In this document: positions 27,107-35,775 of the stretch, piece after piece
How positions within the stretch are numbered: position 1 is the stretch's first letter
Layout: each line of letters opens with the position of its first letter
Assembly (NCBI RefSeq): GCF_001753165.1
Contig: NZ_CP017448.1
Coordinates: 2,731,183 to 2,795,182, forward strand
DNA length: 64,000 nucleotides
Direction of reading: 5' to 3'
From: Acidihalobacter aeolianus
Lineage (GTDB): Bacteria; Pseudomonadota; Gammaproteobacteria; DSM-5130; Acidihalobacteraceae
Notes under the pieces: model-generated
Told to the model about the DNA's origin: nothing
Database searches by the model: none
What the model saw: the letters and a program-made list of their open reading frames with translations, nothing else
Translations under genes and position numbers: made by a program

Positions 27107-27907
27107 ATGCGACCCGACATAAACCAACTCGCGCAACTGCTGGTTGAAACCGCACAGGCCGAGCTCAAGCCGCGCTTCCGGCGTATCGGCGCGCAACTCA
27201 AGGCAGATGGCAGCGTGCTGACCGAGGCCGATCTCGCCATGGACCGCCGCTTGCGCGAAACGCTTGCCCGGAAGTGGCCCGGAATCGCCTTTCTCAGCGA
27301 GGAAATGCCATCAGAAGCCCAGCAAGAGGCGCTCGCCACGGGTCGCCCACTGTGGTGTCTCGACCCGCTCGACGGCACCAGCAATTTCGCCGCAGGCATA
27401 CCCTTGTACAGCGTATCCCTGGCGCTCATCGTTGACGGGCAACCCAAGCTGGGCATGGTTTACGACCCTGAGCGCGACGAATGCTTCACCGGTGTGCACG
27501 GTGAAGGCAGCCGGATCAATGGCACCCCTCTGGCCGCGCATCGGTCTACGGTGCTTTCGCGCGCGGTCGGCATTGTCGACCTCAAACGTCTGCCCAAGCC
27601 GATGGCGGCCCACCTCGCCTGCGATCCGCCCTACCATTCGCAGCGCAATCTCGGCACCTGCGCGCTGGAGTGGTGCTGGCTTGCCGCCGGGCGCGGCGAT
27701 TTCTACCTCCACGGCGGCATGCGTCTGTGGGATCTAGCGGCCGGCAGTCTTATCCTGGCCGAGACCGGCGGGAAGGCATCGACCCTGGACGGCGACACCG
27801 TGTTCAGACCGACGACCGCGCCCCGCTCCGTGGTTGCCGCACGCGATGCGGGCCTGTTCGACGAACTACGGCAGAATCTATCCAACGATATGGGAGAACA
27901 GACATGA
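27107..27907 (+). CDS. Inositol-monophosphatase family phosphatase
   Basis: A 266-residue metal-dependent phosphatase. The metal-binding signature [19 protein letters not shown] and the C-terminal [20 protein letters not shown] are intact, and SEEMPSEA resembles the first metal site. It could act as inositol-1-phosphatase or on PAP/other sugar phosphates; the exact substrate cannot be read from sequence. The stop overlaps the msrB start (ATGA), so an operon with msrB and mscS is likely. Confidence 0.88.
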   Translation: MRPDINQLAQLLVETAQAELKPRFRRIGAQLKADGSVLTEADLAMDRRLRETLARKWPGIAFLSEEMPSEAQQEALATGRPLWCLDPLDGTSNFAAGIPLYSVSLALIVDGQPKLGMVYDPERDECFTGVHGEGSRINGTPLAAHRSTVLSRAVGIVDLKRLPKPMAAHLACDPPYHSQRNLGTCALEWCWLAAGRGDFYLHGGMRLWDLAAGSLILAETGGKASTLDGDTVFRPTTAPRSVVAARDAGLFDELRQNLSNDMGEQT

Positions 27908-28323
27908 GCGATGCCAAGAAAACGCCTGCCCAGGGAGGCGACTGGCGCCTGCGGTTGAGTCCGGAACAATACCGCGTCACCCGCGAATGCGGTACCGAAC
28001 CCGCATTTACCGGCTGCTACTGGAACCATCACGAAGCCGGTCTCTACCACTGCGTCTGCTGCGGTGCCCCGCTCTTCCGCTCCACGGAAAAATACGACTC
28101 AGGCAGCGGCTGGCCGAGTTACTGGGGGCCGGTCGATGAACACGCCGTACGTCAACTCGACGATCACAGCCATGGCATGCACCGCATCGAGGTACGCTGC
28201 GCCAGCTGCGATGCCCATCTGGGGCACGTATTCCCTGACGGTCCGCCACCCAGCGGGCTGCGCTATTGCATCAATTCCGCATCGCTCGACTTCGCACCGG
28301 AAGAGACGGGTAATTCGCGATGA
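27904..28323 (+). CDS. msrB: Methionine-R-sulfoxide reductase MsrB
   Basis: A 139-residue MsrB that repairs methionine-R-sulfoxide. The catalytic cysteine lies in [12 protein letters not shown]; the structural zinc is held by CVCCGAPLF and [20 protein letters not shown] and HVFPDG are family motifs. Its start and stop both overlap the neighbouring genes by 4 bp (ATGA), indicating tight translational coupling. Confidence 0.96.
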   Translation: MSDAKKTPAQGGDWRLRLSPEQYRVTRECGTEPAFTGCYWNHHEAGLYHCVCCGAPLFRSTEKYDSGSGWPSYWGPVDEHAVRQLDDHSHGMHRIEVRCASCDAHLGHVFPDGPPPSGLRYCINSASLDFAPEETGNSR

Positions 28324-28892
28324 GCACACTGCAAGGCTGGCTCCAAGGCCTGCAACATATCCTCCCGGGTATCGGCCTGCTGCTGGGCGGCGCGCTCGTC
28401 GTCATCATTCTGCAGCGCTGGATCGGCAAAGCGCTGGCGCGCTGGCGCCGCCACACCCGGATGTCGATCGACACCGCCCTGTTTCTGCAGAGGCTCGCGG
28501 CCGGCGTGCTGTGGACCATGCTGGCGCTGATCGCACTACGCTTCATGGGTGTCAACGTCGACGGCCTGTGGGCAATCATAGCCAGTACCCTCGCCGTAGT
28601 CGGGGTCGGCCTACTGGCCGTCTGGACCATGGTCAGCAATATCACGGCCAGTCTGTTTATCTGGATCTGGCGTCCCTATGAATTGGGCGAACATATTGAG
28701 CTACTGCCCGACGGCCTGAAAGGCCGCGCGGTCGACCGCAGCCTGATGTTCACCGAGATCCGCGAGGAGGATGGGAGTACGCTAATGGTACCCAATAACC
28801 TGTTCTTCCAACGCGTGATCCGCCGCGCACCGAACGACGGACACAAGGCCACGTTGGAACGCTGGGAAAGCGAGGAAACGCCCCCGGGTTAA
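28320..28892 (+). CDS. Small MscS-family mechanosensitive channel
   Basis: A 190-residue protein with three hydrophobic segments (about 15-33, 57-77, 86-108) and a MscS beta domain ([35 protein letters not shown]). The C-terminal alpha-beta region of full-length MscS is missing, so this is a minimal form. It probably opens under hypo-osmotic stress. It overlaps msrB by 4 bp. Confidence 0.87.
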   Translation: MSTLQGWLQGLQHILPGIGLLLGGALVVIILQRWIGKALARWRRHTRMSIDTALFLQRLAAGVLWTMLALIALRFMGVNVDGLWAIIASTLAVVGVGLLAVWTMVSNITASLFIWIWRPYELGEHIELLPDGLKGRAVDRSLMFTEIREEDGSTLMVPNNLFFQRVIRRAPNDGHKATLERWESEETPPG

Positions 28893-28904
28893 GAAGTTGG
28901 CCGT

Positions 28905-29339
28905 TTAACACTGCTCCCAGGGCAATCCCTCGAAGCGCCAGCCGGCCACCGTGCTGCGGCGATGATGCGCGTCGAGCGGCCCCTCGAAACCGTCCGCCAC
29001 ATAGAACACCCGCGCAAGACCTGCGTCGACCAGCACCTGACCGGCCTCCTGCGAGCGCCGACCGCTGCGGCAGATCAGCACCACCGCCGGGCAATCGCCG
29101 TCCACGCAGCGGCTACCACCCAACATCAGCTCACGCAACTGAAGCACGAAACGTGGATTCGGCGTCCAGTCCGGTTCGTCCAGCCAGGCCACGTGCACGG
29201 CCCCGACCGGATGGCCGATCATCAGAAATTCCATCGATGAACGCACGTCGATCAGCAACGACTGCGGTTCCTCGGTGAGCATCCGGCTGGCATCCACGGG
29301 ACTGAGCGGAACCGGTCCGTTGCGATCCTGATCGCTCAT
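28905..29339 (-). CDS. Rhodanese-like sulfurtransferase
   Basis: A 144-residue single-domain rhodanese. The active-site loop VLICRSGRRSQEAG contains the catalytic Cys, and LLIDVRSSMEFLMIGHPVGAVHV is the family N-terminal motif. It transfers sulfane sulfur; the partner is not evident. It converges with the mscS gene with only 12 bp between. Confidence 0.9.
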   Translation of the reverse strand: MSDQDRNGPVPLSPVDASRMLTEEPQSLLIDVRSSMEFLMIGHPVGAVHVAWLDEPDWTPNPRFVLQLRELMLGGSRCVDGDCPAVVLICRSGRRSQEAGQVLVDAGLARVFYVADGFEGPLDAHHRRSTVAGWRFEGLPWEQC

Positions 29340-29378
29340 CGCAGCACGCCCTCACCCGGCGGGGTGAGCTCGATTACA

Positions 29379-29416
29379 CATATATATTTCGTATCCATAG
29401 ATACGAAATATATATG
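29379..29416. promoter_or_regulatory. Perfect 17-bp palindrome upstream of rhodanese
   Basis: CATATATATTTCGTATC and its exact complement are separated by CATA. It is 39 bp upstream of the rhodanese ATG and 38 bp after the hydroquinone reductase stop. There is no T-run beyond the A/T-rich arms, so a regulator-binding operator is at least as likely as a terminator. Confidence 0.55.
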
Positions 29417-29454
29417 GTTACTTGCCGGCTGTCATCGCCCCGTTTACGCCTGGC

Positions 29455-30438
29455 TCAGAGCGTCGGCGGTGTACGTCGTGTCGGCGCCGTAAAGTCGATC
29501 TCAGGCCCGGGCGGGATCAGCCCCCGCGGATTCAGCTCGGGGTGACTGGTGTAATAATGACGCTTGATGTGGTCCATGTTCACCGTACCGGCCACACCGG
29601 GTACCTGATAGAGCGCACGGGTGAAATCCCATAGCTCAGGGTAATCCACCAGACGCCGGTGGCTGCACTTGAAGTGCACGTAGTACACCGCATCGAAGCG
29701 CACCAGGGTGGTGAACAGCCGCCAGTCCGCCTCCGTCACCTGCTCTCCGGTCAACCAGGGTTGCCGGTTCAATCTCTGTTCGAGGCGGTCCAGGGTTCCG
29801 AACAGACCGTGGTAGGCGCGCTCGTAGGCCTCCTGCGACTCCGCGAAACCGGCACGGTACACGCCGTTGTTGACGTTGCCGTACACCTCGGCATTGATTT
29901 CGTCGATCGCACCGCGCAGTTCGGCGGGATACAAATCGAGCCCCGGCTTCGCGGTGACCGCGAAGGCCGAGTTGAGCATGCGGATGATCTCGGAGGACTC
30001 GTTGTTGACGATGGTCTCGCGCTGCTTGTCCCAGAGCACGGGGACCGTGACGATCCCGGTATAGCCCGGGTCTGCGCGGCTGTAGAGCTCATACATATAG
30101 TCAGCATGGTAGAGACTGTCGCCGGTAGCCCCGGGATAGGCATCGAACGACCAACCTTCCGGCCCCATGTAGGGATGCACCACCGAGTACGAGATGGCCG
30201 TTTCCAGGCCTCTCAGCGCGCGGAAGATCATCGTCCGATGCGCCCAGGGGCAGGCATGCGAGACATACAGATGATAGCGCCCGGCCTCGGCAGGGAAGCC
30301 CCCTTCGCCGCTAGGGCCAGGACGGCCGTCCGGCGTCACCCAGTTGCGAAACTGTGAGTCCAGACGCACGAACTCACCGTCTTCGGTCTCGTGCGCCATC
30401 CAGTCGCTCTGCAAACTGCCGTTGATCAAGAGACTCAT
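29455..30438 (-). CDS. yqjG: Glutathionyl-hydroquinone reductase (Xi-class GST)
   Basis: A 327-residue Xi-class glutathione transferase. The active-site motif YVSHACPWAHRTMI carries the CPWA cysteine; the C-terminal FDAVYYVHFKCSHRRLVDYPELW and HYYTSHPELNPRGLIPPGP are typical of YqjG. It reduces glutathionyl-hydroquinones. GAGGAGG supports the ATG at 30438. It follows doxX by 10 bp, a pairing also known in other proteobacteria. Confidence 0.94.
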   Translation of the reverse strand: MSLLINGSLQSDWMAHETEDGEFVRLDSQFRNWVTPDGRPGPSGEGGFPAEAGRYHLYVSHACPWAHRTMIFRALRGLETAISYSVVHPYMGPEGWSFDAYPGATGDSLYHADYMYELYSRADPGYTGIVTVPVLWDKQRETIVNNESSEIIRMLNSAFAVTAKPGLDLYPAELRGAIDEINAEVYGNVNNGVYRAGFAESQEAYERAYHGLFGTLDRLEQRLNRQPWLTGEQVTEADWRLFTTLVRFDAVYYVHFKCSHRRLVDYPELWDFTRALYQVPGVAGTVNMDHIKRHYYTSHPELNPRGLIPPGPEIDFTAPTRRTPPTL

Positions 30439-30448
30439 GCCGTCCTCC

Positions 30449-30832
30449 TCAGTCGCGCCGAGCCATACCGTCAAGGCTGATCCGGCCCGCTCCGACCACA
30501 CCCACCACCAGCAGGCCTCCGGCAAATGACAGGTCTCCCATCAACAGGATCTTCTGCATGCCGTTGGCAATGTCGTGGTGGAAGATGATGGCGGTGACGA
30601 TGCTGAACGCTGAGAGTGCGAGTGCCACCCAGCGGGTCTGCCAGCCCAGCACCAATGCGGCGCCACCACCGACCTCCAGCAGAATCACGAGGGGTAGCGG
30701 AATCGGCGGTACGCCAAAGGCGGCCATGTATTGCGCCGTGCCGTGATAAGCGAGAATCTTGTCGATTCCGGCAATGACGAAAATCTGTGCCAGCAGGATG
30801 CGGCCTGCGAGCATGGCGATGTTTCTGGGCAT
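30449..30832 (-). CDS. DoxX family membrane protein
   Basis: A 127-residue membrane protein with four hydrophobic segments. LAGRILLAQIFVIAGIDKI and AAFGVPPIPLPLVILLEVGGGAALVLGW are DoxX family signatures. It probably acts with the downstream quinone reductase in redox homeostasis. AAAGGAG precedes the ATG at 30832. Confidence 0.9.
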   Translation of the reverse strand: MPRNIAMLAGRILLAQIFVIAGIDKILAYHGTAQYMAAFGVPPIPLPLVILLEVGGGAALVLGWQTRWVALALSAFSIVTAIIFHHDIANGMQKILLMGDLSFAGGLLVVGVVGAGRISLDGMARRD

Positions 30833-30902
30833 GTCCGACTCCTTTCGTGTCCGATGAAGACCGCATGTGCGGCACGTCACTTAAGGTAAGACATGCTTGT
30901 TG

Positions 30903-30954
30903 GCTGCACATGCAAATTTCTGAGCATGTCGCTCAGGAATTTTGCATGTGCAGC
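30903..30954 (-). terminator. Long hairpin after ectC
   Basis: A near-perfect inverted repeat of about 23 bp (GCTGCACATGCAAATTTCTG and its partner around 30931-30954) with a 5-nt loop, 16 bp downstream of the ectC stop. It lacks a proper T-run, so termination is likely but not certain. It isolates the ect operon from doxX. Confidence 0.65.
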
Positions 30955-30969
30955 TTATCGGATCAACGC

Positions 30970-31362
30970 CTAGGAAGCATCCTCGAGCAGCGGGTACACG
31001 CCCTCGGCATCGTGCACTTCCTGGCCGGTCAATGGCGGATTGAATACGCACAGGCATTCGAAGTCGCTGATCGCATGCAGATTGTGTTCTTCGTGCCCGT
31101 TCAGCGTGTACAGAGTGCCTGGGGTGATGTGATAGCGCTTGCCATCCGCCAGGGTCTCGATTTCCGCTTCGCCGGAAATGCAGTACACCGCCTCGATGTG
31201 ATGCTTGTACCAAATGTGCGTCACACTGCCCGCGTACAGCACGGTATGGTTAAGCGAGAAGCCGACCTTATCGGCTCGCACCAGCAGTCGGTTGCTTTCG
31301 AAGGTATCGGTGCGCACCGAACGGTCAGTGCCGCGCACGTCATTCACCTGTTTGACGATCAT
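30970..31362 (-). CDS. ectC: L-ectoine synthase
   Basis: A 130-residue cupin enzyme that cyclizes N-gamma-acetyl-diaminobutyrate to ectoine. MIVKQVNDVRGTDRSVRTDT, HTVLYAGSVTHIWYKHHIEAVYCISGEAEIE and LYTLNGHEEHNLHAISDFECLCVFNPPLTG are diagnostic. Last gene of the ect operon, 30 bp after ectB. No ectoine hydroxylase (ectD) is adjacent. Confidence 0.97.
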   Translation of the reverse strand: MIVKQVNDVRGTDRSVRTDTFESNRLLVRADKVGFSLNHTVLYAGSVTHIWYKHHIEAVYCISGEAEIETLADGKRYHITPGTLYTLNGHEEHNLHAISDFECLCVFNPPLTGQEVHDAEGVYPLLEDAS

Positions 31363-31392
31363 GGGTCTGTGTCTCCTGGGTATCGGAATCGG

Positions 31393-32673
31393 TCAGACGG
31401 CCTCGTCCAACCGCATTTGCGGTGCACCGAGTACGTCGCGCGCCGCGGCCTGGAGAATCTCGATGCCGGTGTCGAGGTCCGCGGTTTCGATGGTCAGGGG
31501 CGGCATGAACTTGGCCACCTCGTCATCCGGCCCTGCGGTTTCGTGGATCAGGCCGCGCTTGAAGGCGGCCTGCGAGAGCTGCTTGGCCAGCCCTTCCCGG
31601 GTGCATACCAGACCCAGCATCAACCCGCGACCGCGAACGCCGGAAAAGTCCTTGGGATAGGCTTCTGCCAAACCTTCCAGAGCCTCGCGCAAGGTCTCGC
31701 TACGCGCCGCGATCTGCGCCTCGAAATCATCGTTCTTCCAGAATTCCAAGGCGGCGGTTGCGGTGACGAAGGCCGGGTTGTTGCCGCGGAAGGTCCCGTT
31801 GTGCTCGCCGGCATCCCATTGATCGTATTCGGGTCGGATCAGGGTCACCGCCATGGGCAGGCCGTATCCGCTGAGCGATTTTGAGAGGCAGACGATGTCA
31901 GGCACGATGCCGGCTTCCTCGAAGCTGAAGAAGCTGCCTGCGCGACCGCAGCCGGCCTGGATGTCGTCGACGATCAGCAGCATGTCGTACCGCTTGCACA
32001 CTTCGGTGAGCCTGCGCAGCCAGTCCATGTCGGCTACGTTGATCCCGCCCTCGGCCTGGATGGTCTCGACAATCACCGCAGCCGGCAGATCCACGCCACT
32101 GCCGTTGTCGCTGAGGAACCGATCCATGTATTCGATGGTATCGGTATCCTCGCCGAAGTAACCATAGAAAGGCATGGTGTCGCTGAGCGTCAGCGCGACA
32201 CCCGCACCGCCCCGCTTGAACGCGTTGCCGGTTACCGACAGGGCACCCAGGGTCATGCCGTGAAAGGCATTGGTGAAGGAAATCACCTTCTCGCGGCCGG
32301 TGACCTTGCGTGCCAGCTTGAGCGCGGCCTCGACCGCGTTGGTGCCGGTAGGCCCGGGGAACTGTACTCGGTAGTCCAGTCCACGCGGTTTCAGAATCAC
32401 GTCGCGGAAGGTTTCCAGGAACTCGGCCTTGGCGCGTGTGGCCAGGTCCAGCCCATGGGTGATGCCATTGCGTTCGATGTAGTCGATCAGGCGGGCCTTC
32501 ATCAAGGGATGATTGTGGCCATAGTTGAGCGCGCCAGCACCGCTGAAGAAATCGATATAGCGCCGCCCCGCCTCGTCGTATAGGCAGGCGCCCTCCGCAT
32601 GATCGAACACCACGGGAAAGCTGCGAATGTATCCTCGAACCTCGGATTCCAGTGTCTCGAAGATTTCCATCAT
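31393..32673 (-). CDS. ectB: Diaminobutyrate-2-oxoglutarate transaminase
   Basis: A 426-residue PLP aminotransferase that makes L-2,4-diaminobutyrate from aspartate semialdehyde. [34 protein letters not shown] and [15 protein letters not shown] are EctB signatures; the PLP lysine is in [14 protein letters not shown]. The start overlaps the ectA stop (ATGA); two ATGs stand in tandem at 32673 and 32670. Confidence 0.97.
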   Translation of the reverse strand: MMEIFETLESEVRGYIRSFPVVFDHAEGACLYDEAGRRYIDFFSGAGALNYGHNHPLMKARLIDYIERNGITHGLDLATRAKAEFLETFRDVILKPRGLDYRVQFPGPTGTNAVEAALKLARKVTGREKVISFTNAFHGMTLGALSVTGNAFKRGGAGVALTLSDTMPFYGYFGEDTDTIEYMDRFLSDNGSGVDLPAAVIVETIQAEGGINVADMDWLRRLTEVCKRYDMLLIVDDIQAGCGRAGSFFSFEEAGIVPDIVCLSKSLSGYGLPMAVTLIRPEYDQWDAGEHNGTFRGNNPAFVTATAALEFWKNDDFEAQIAARSETLREALEGLAEAYPKDFSGVRGRGLMLGLVCTREGLAKQLSQAAFKRGLIHETAGPDDEVAKFMPPLTIETADLDTGIEILQAAARDVLGAPQMRLDEAV

Positions 32674-33200
32674 GCGTTGACCTCACTGAGTGTGTACAGG
32701 GAAAGCCCCATATTCGGGCGACCTGCATCGGGATGAACGAAAGGGCCGATGTGTATGGATGGCTCCGGCGCGTGGTCGCCAGGGAAGTGATCCGCCGAGA
32801 AGCCGCTGCTTTCGCGCATCGGCGCACCAAGATCATTGGCGAGTGAGGAGAACAGGGCGCGCGAGGCGCGGTTGCTGGGCTCGATGGTGGCCTCGATCCG
32901 GCTCACATCCGGATGTCTAAGCAGGACGTCGTGCAACAAGCGCTTGGCAAGACCCTGCCCCCGCGCGCGCTGGGCGACGCCGATCTGCCAGACAAACCAG
33001 ACATCCTCTCTCATCGGCGGGCGATAGCCGGTCACGAAGCCGGCAAGCCCGCGTCCGTCCTCGGCGACCGCTGCGGTGTCCGCATAATCGCGGCACTGCA
33101 GCAGGTAGCAGTAGGAAGAATTCACGTCCAGTACGCCTGACTCGCGCACCAGGCGCCAAATATGTCGGCCGTCGTCGACCTTAGGTCTACGTATTCTCAT
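32670..33200 (-). CDS. ectA: Diaminobutyrate acetyltransferase
   Basis: A 176-residue GNAT acetyltransferase, the second step to ectoine. [32 protein letters not shown] is the EctA N-terminal signature; acetyl-CoA binds at [26 protein letters not shown] gives a strong ribosome site for the ATG at 33200, one base past the ectR stop, so ectR and ectA share a transcript. Confidence 0.96.
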   Translation of the reverse strand: MRIRRPKVDDGRHIWRLVRESGVLDVNSSYCYLLQCRDYADTAAVAEDGRGLAGFVTGYRPPMREDVWFVWQIGVAQRARGQGLAKRLLHDVLLRHPDVSRIEATIEPSNRASRALFSSLANDLGAPMRESSGFSADHFPGDHAPEPSIHIGPFVHPDAGRPNMGLSLYTLSEVNA

Positions 33201-33201
33201 G

Positions 33202-33747
33202 TCAGGCCTCCTGTTTACGAGCCGTCTTTGCGGCATGGGAACCGGCCGCCGAGGCTGGGCCCGTATCGGTCAGCGATCCGCTGGTTAGCAAGGGAGCGGC
33301 ATCGATATCCTGGGCATCCATCAGATTCGCGATCCGCTGCAGCGAGGAAAGCAGCAGCGTGCGCTCCCAATCGGCGAGCGCGTCGAGGCGCTCCGCGAAG
33401 CGTTCCTGCAGCAGTGGCGGCGCATGTTGAAAGATCTCGATCGCCTTGTCCGTCGGCCTCACGTAGACCCGCCGCTTATCGCTTTCCGAACGAAGCTTGG
33501 AAACCAGACCATGGCGCTCCAGTCGCTGCACGATCTCGGTCGTGGTCGCCTGCCCGAGCGAAACTTCCTTGGCCAAATCGCCAACAGTCAGCTCACCGAA
33601 TGCGATCAGCGCCTTGAGCACCACGGCCTGCGGCCCGGTCAGGCCATGCGTGTGCGCCAGTTTGCGCGAATGGATTTCAACGGCGCGCATGATGCGGCGC
33701 AGCGCGATCATGATCTCGTCACTGATGGCGCGATTCAGCTCACTCAT
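33202..33747 (-). CDS. ectR: EctR, MarR-family regulator of ectoine synthesis
   Basis: A 181-residue MarR-type winged-helix repressor: LTGPQAVVLKALIAFGELTV, GDLAKEVSLGQATTTEIVQRLE and the wing LVSKLRSESDKRRVYVRPT. Similar EctR proteins repress ect operons in halophilic methylotrophs. Here it is the first gene of the same transcript as ectABC, unlike the divergent arrangement in methylotrophs. The ATG at 33747 lies only 7 nt after a -10 element and has no ribosome site, suggesting leaderless translation. Confidence 0.9.
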   Translation of the reverse strand: MSELNRAISDEIMIALRRIMRAVEIHSRKLAHTHGLTGPQAVVLKALIAFGELTVGDLAKEVSLGQATTTEIVQRLERHGLVSKLRSESDKRRVYVRPTDKAIEIFQHAPPLLQERFAERLDALADWERTLLLSSLQRIANLMDAQDIDAAPLLTSGSLTDTGPASAAGSHAAKTARKQEA

Positions 33748-33754
33748 GGTCGAA

Positions 33755-33783
33755 ATTATATCGAGTACGATATATTTATTCAA
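33755..33783 (-). promoter_or_regulatory. Sigma-70 promoter with embedded palindromic operator for ectRABC
   Basis: On the minus strand TTGAAT (33783-33778), a 17-bp spacer and TATAAT (33760-33755) form a strong promoter. A perfect dyad, TATATCG-AGTA-CGATATA (33757-33774), fills the spacer and overlaps the -10, a good position for EctR repression. The start of transcription should fall at or within a few bases of the ectR ATG. Confidence 0.82.
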
Positions 33784-33995
33784 GGACAACGCCCCAAACG
33801 TAGCACCATAAGAACGCAATCAACAAATAACTATATGTTTTTAATGAAACAAAATAGGTGCGCACGATCCATCACAGTGCACAAGAGAACACGATTATAT
33901 TTGTGTACGAATTATTAAAGCCGGGGACGCAGGCATGCAAAGAGTCCATGCGCTAAGCACGGCCGCGCTTGAGTACCGCAGACAGGAGGGGGGGG

Positions 33996-35573
33996 TTAGC
34001 GATCCGCGAAATACGCGGCGATATAATCGTCCAATGGCAAGTTCGTTTCGTTTTCCAACCGGGCTTGCGTGGCGAGCGACGTTTCGGCCAACTGTTCGAA
34101 AAACGCCCTCCGCTCCTCGGACAGCCCTTGGGCCAGAAAGAAATTCCGATGCTCCAGCGACATGCGCAGCGCGAAAGCATGAAAACTTTCCTTGCGCTCG
34201 CGCATTTCGCGCAGCATCCGCGCGGAAGGGGTCTCTTCCGGATCCCGCACCTTGGCCCTTTGCCGCTCCAGCGCGTGGCAGTACACGCCACTACTACCGC
34301 CATCGAGCAGTTCGCAGAAAGCCCCCATCGCATCGAGAATTTCCTCAGCCCAGTCGCGCATATCCACTTCCCAGGCATGACGCCGCAACGTGAGGCCAGG
34401 TTCTCGTCCTCGATGTGCGACGCGTAGGAAATTAGCGTCGATGTCGCGACGCTCGTCCGCGTCTACGAGCGGGCTGTCGCAGAACAGCGCGAAGATCAGC
34501 AGGGCTTCAATGAAACGCATCTGTTCCGGACTGACCCCCAGGGGGTGGTAGGCATTGACGTCCAGCGAACGCAGCTCGATGTAGCGGACGCCGCGGCGCT
34601 TGAGTGCGAGCGCCGGGCGCTCGCCATTCTCCAGCACCTGTTTGGGGCGCACACTGCTGTAATACTCGTTTTCGATTTGCAGGATGTTGGCATTGAGCTG
34701 ACGGTACTGGCCATCGACTTTGACGCCGATTTCCTCGTACTTCGGGTACGGTGTACGGATGGCGCATTCGAGGCTGTCGATGTAGCTCGACAATGAGTCG
34801 TAACAAACCTTGATTCCGCTTTCTCCTTCCTTCGCATTGGTATATCCGATGTCACCCATGCGCAGAGAGGTGGCATAAGGCTCGTAATGCGTATAGGCAT
34901 CGAATTTAGGCAGACGGGTCTCTCGCCCCTTGAAGAAGGAGACACAGACGGCGGGAGAGGCACCGAAGAGGTAGGGCACCAGCCAACCAAGTCTCTGCAG
35001 GTTGCGCAACATACCCATGTAGGATTCGGAAACGAACCCCACAGACGACCCAGTGACGCCCTCCAGTGCCTGCCTGACTGGCCAGAACGCCTCGCTCATG
35101 GAGAAATTGAAATGTACGCCGGCGATCACCTGCATCACACGACCATAGCGGTAACCCAAACCGCGTCGGTAGATATGCTTCATCCGACCGGGGTTGGAGC
35201 TACCGTATTGGGCGATGGGGATGCTGTCTTCTCCTCCGAGCATACATGGCATGCTGGTAGCCCACAGGAACTCGTCGCCCAAGCCTGAATACACGAACCG
35301 ATGCGTATCGCAAAGGAATTGCAGGGTCTTTGCACTATCGTCACCCGGCGGGGTAATCAGCTCCAACAGCGCTTCGGAATAGTCTGTGGTGATGTATGGG
35401 TGCGCCAAGGCCGAACCCAGCGCACGTGGATGTGGCGACTGGGCAATCGCGCCGTCTGCCTGAACACGCAGGCTCTCCTTCTCCAACCCAATCTGGCCGC
35501 ACCGCACCGCGTGGGCCTCACCCTGATCGATGATATTGCGCAAACGGCGCTCGGCTGATGAATACGAGGACAT
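33996..35573 (-). CDS. gshA: Glutamate-cysteine ligase
   Basis: A 525-residue GshA of the gammaproteobacterial type, first step of glutathione synthesis. GLEKESLRVQADG, TTDYSEALLELITPP, YRRGLGYRYGRVMQVIAGVHFNFS and RGVRYIELRSLDVNAYHPLGV are family motifs. The ATG at 35573 gives MSSYSSAERR; a GTG at 35582 is possible. It fits the glutathione-dependent YqjG and KefB-type genes nearby. About 175 bp of non-coding A/T-rich DNA separates it from ectR. Confidence 0.95.
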   Translation of the reverse strand: MSSYSSAERRLRNIIDQGEAHAVRCGQIGLEKESLRVQADGAIAQSPHPRALGSALAHPYITTDYSEALLELITPPGDDSAKTLQFLCDTHRFVYSGLGDEFLWATSMPCMLGGEDSIPIAQYGSSNPGRMKHIYRRGLGYRYGRVMQVIAGVHFNFSMSEAFWPVRQALEGVTGSSVGFVSESYMGMLRNLQRLGWLVPYLFGASPAVCVSFFKGRETRLPKFDAYTHYEPYATSLRMGDIGYTNAKEGESGIKVCYDSLSSYIDSLECAIRTPYPKYEEIGVKVDGQYRQLNANILQIENEYYSSVRPKQVLENGERPALALKRRGVRYIELRSLDVNAYHPLGVSPEQMRFIEALLIFALFCDSPLVDADERRDIDANFLRVAHRGREPGLTLRRHAWEVDMRDWAEEILDAMGAFCELLDGGSSGVYCHALERQRAKVRDPEETPSARMLREMRERKESFHAFALRMSLEHRNFFLAQGLSEERRAFFEQLAETSLATQARLENETNLPLDDYIAAYFADR

Positions 35574-35775
35574 CGGGATCACGAGGTCTGAATGAATGAA
35601 GGGGTAGGCGAACGGCCGATTCTAGCGCAAACCGGCAATGCCAAGGGGAGACGGATTGGCGCTAGCCTGCATCACCGACTAGTATTCTCAGCATTGTGGT
35701 GCGCCATTCGACACAACATTAATCGTGCCTCATCACAGCTAGGGGAATAGACCAATTCGCGCCTCCCGCCCATCA

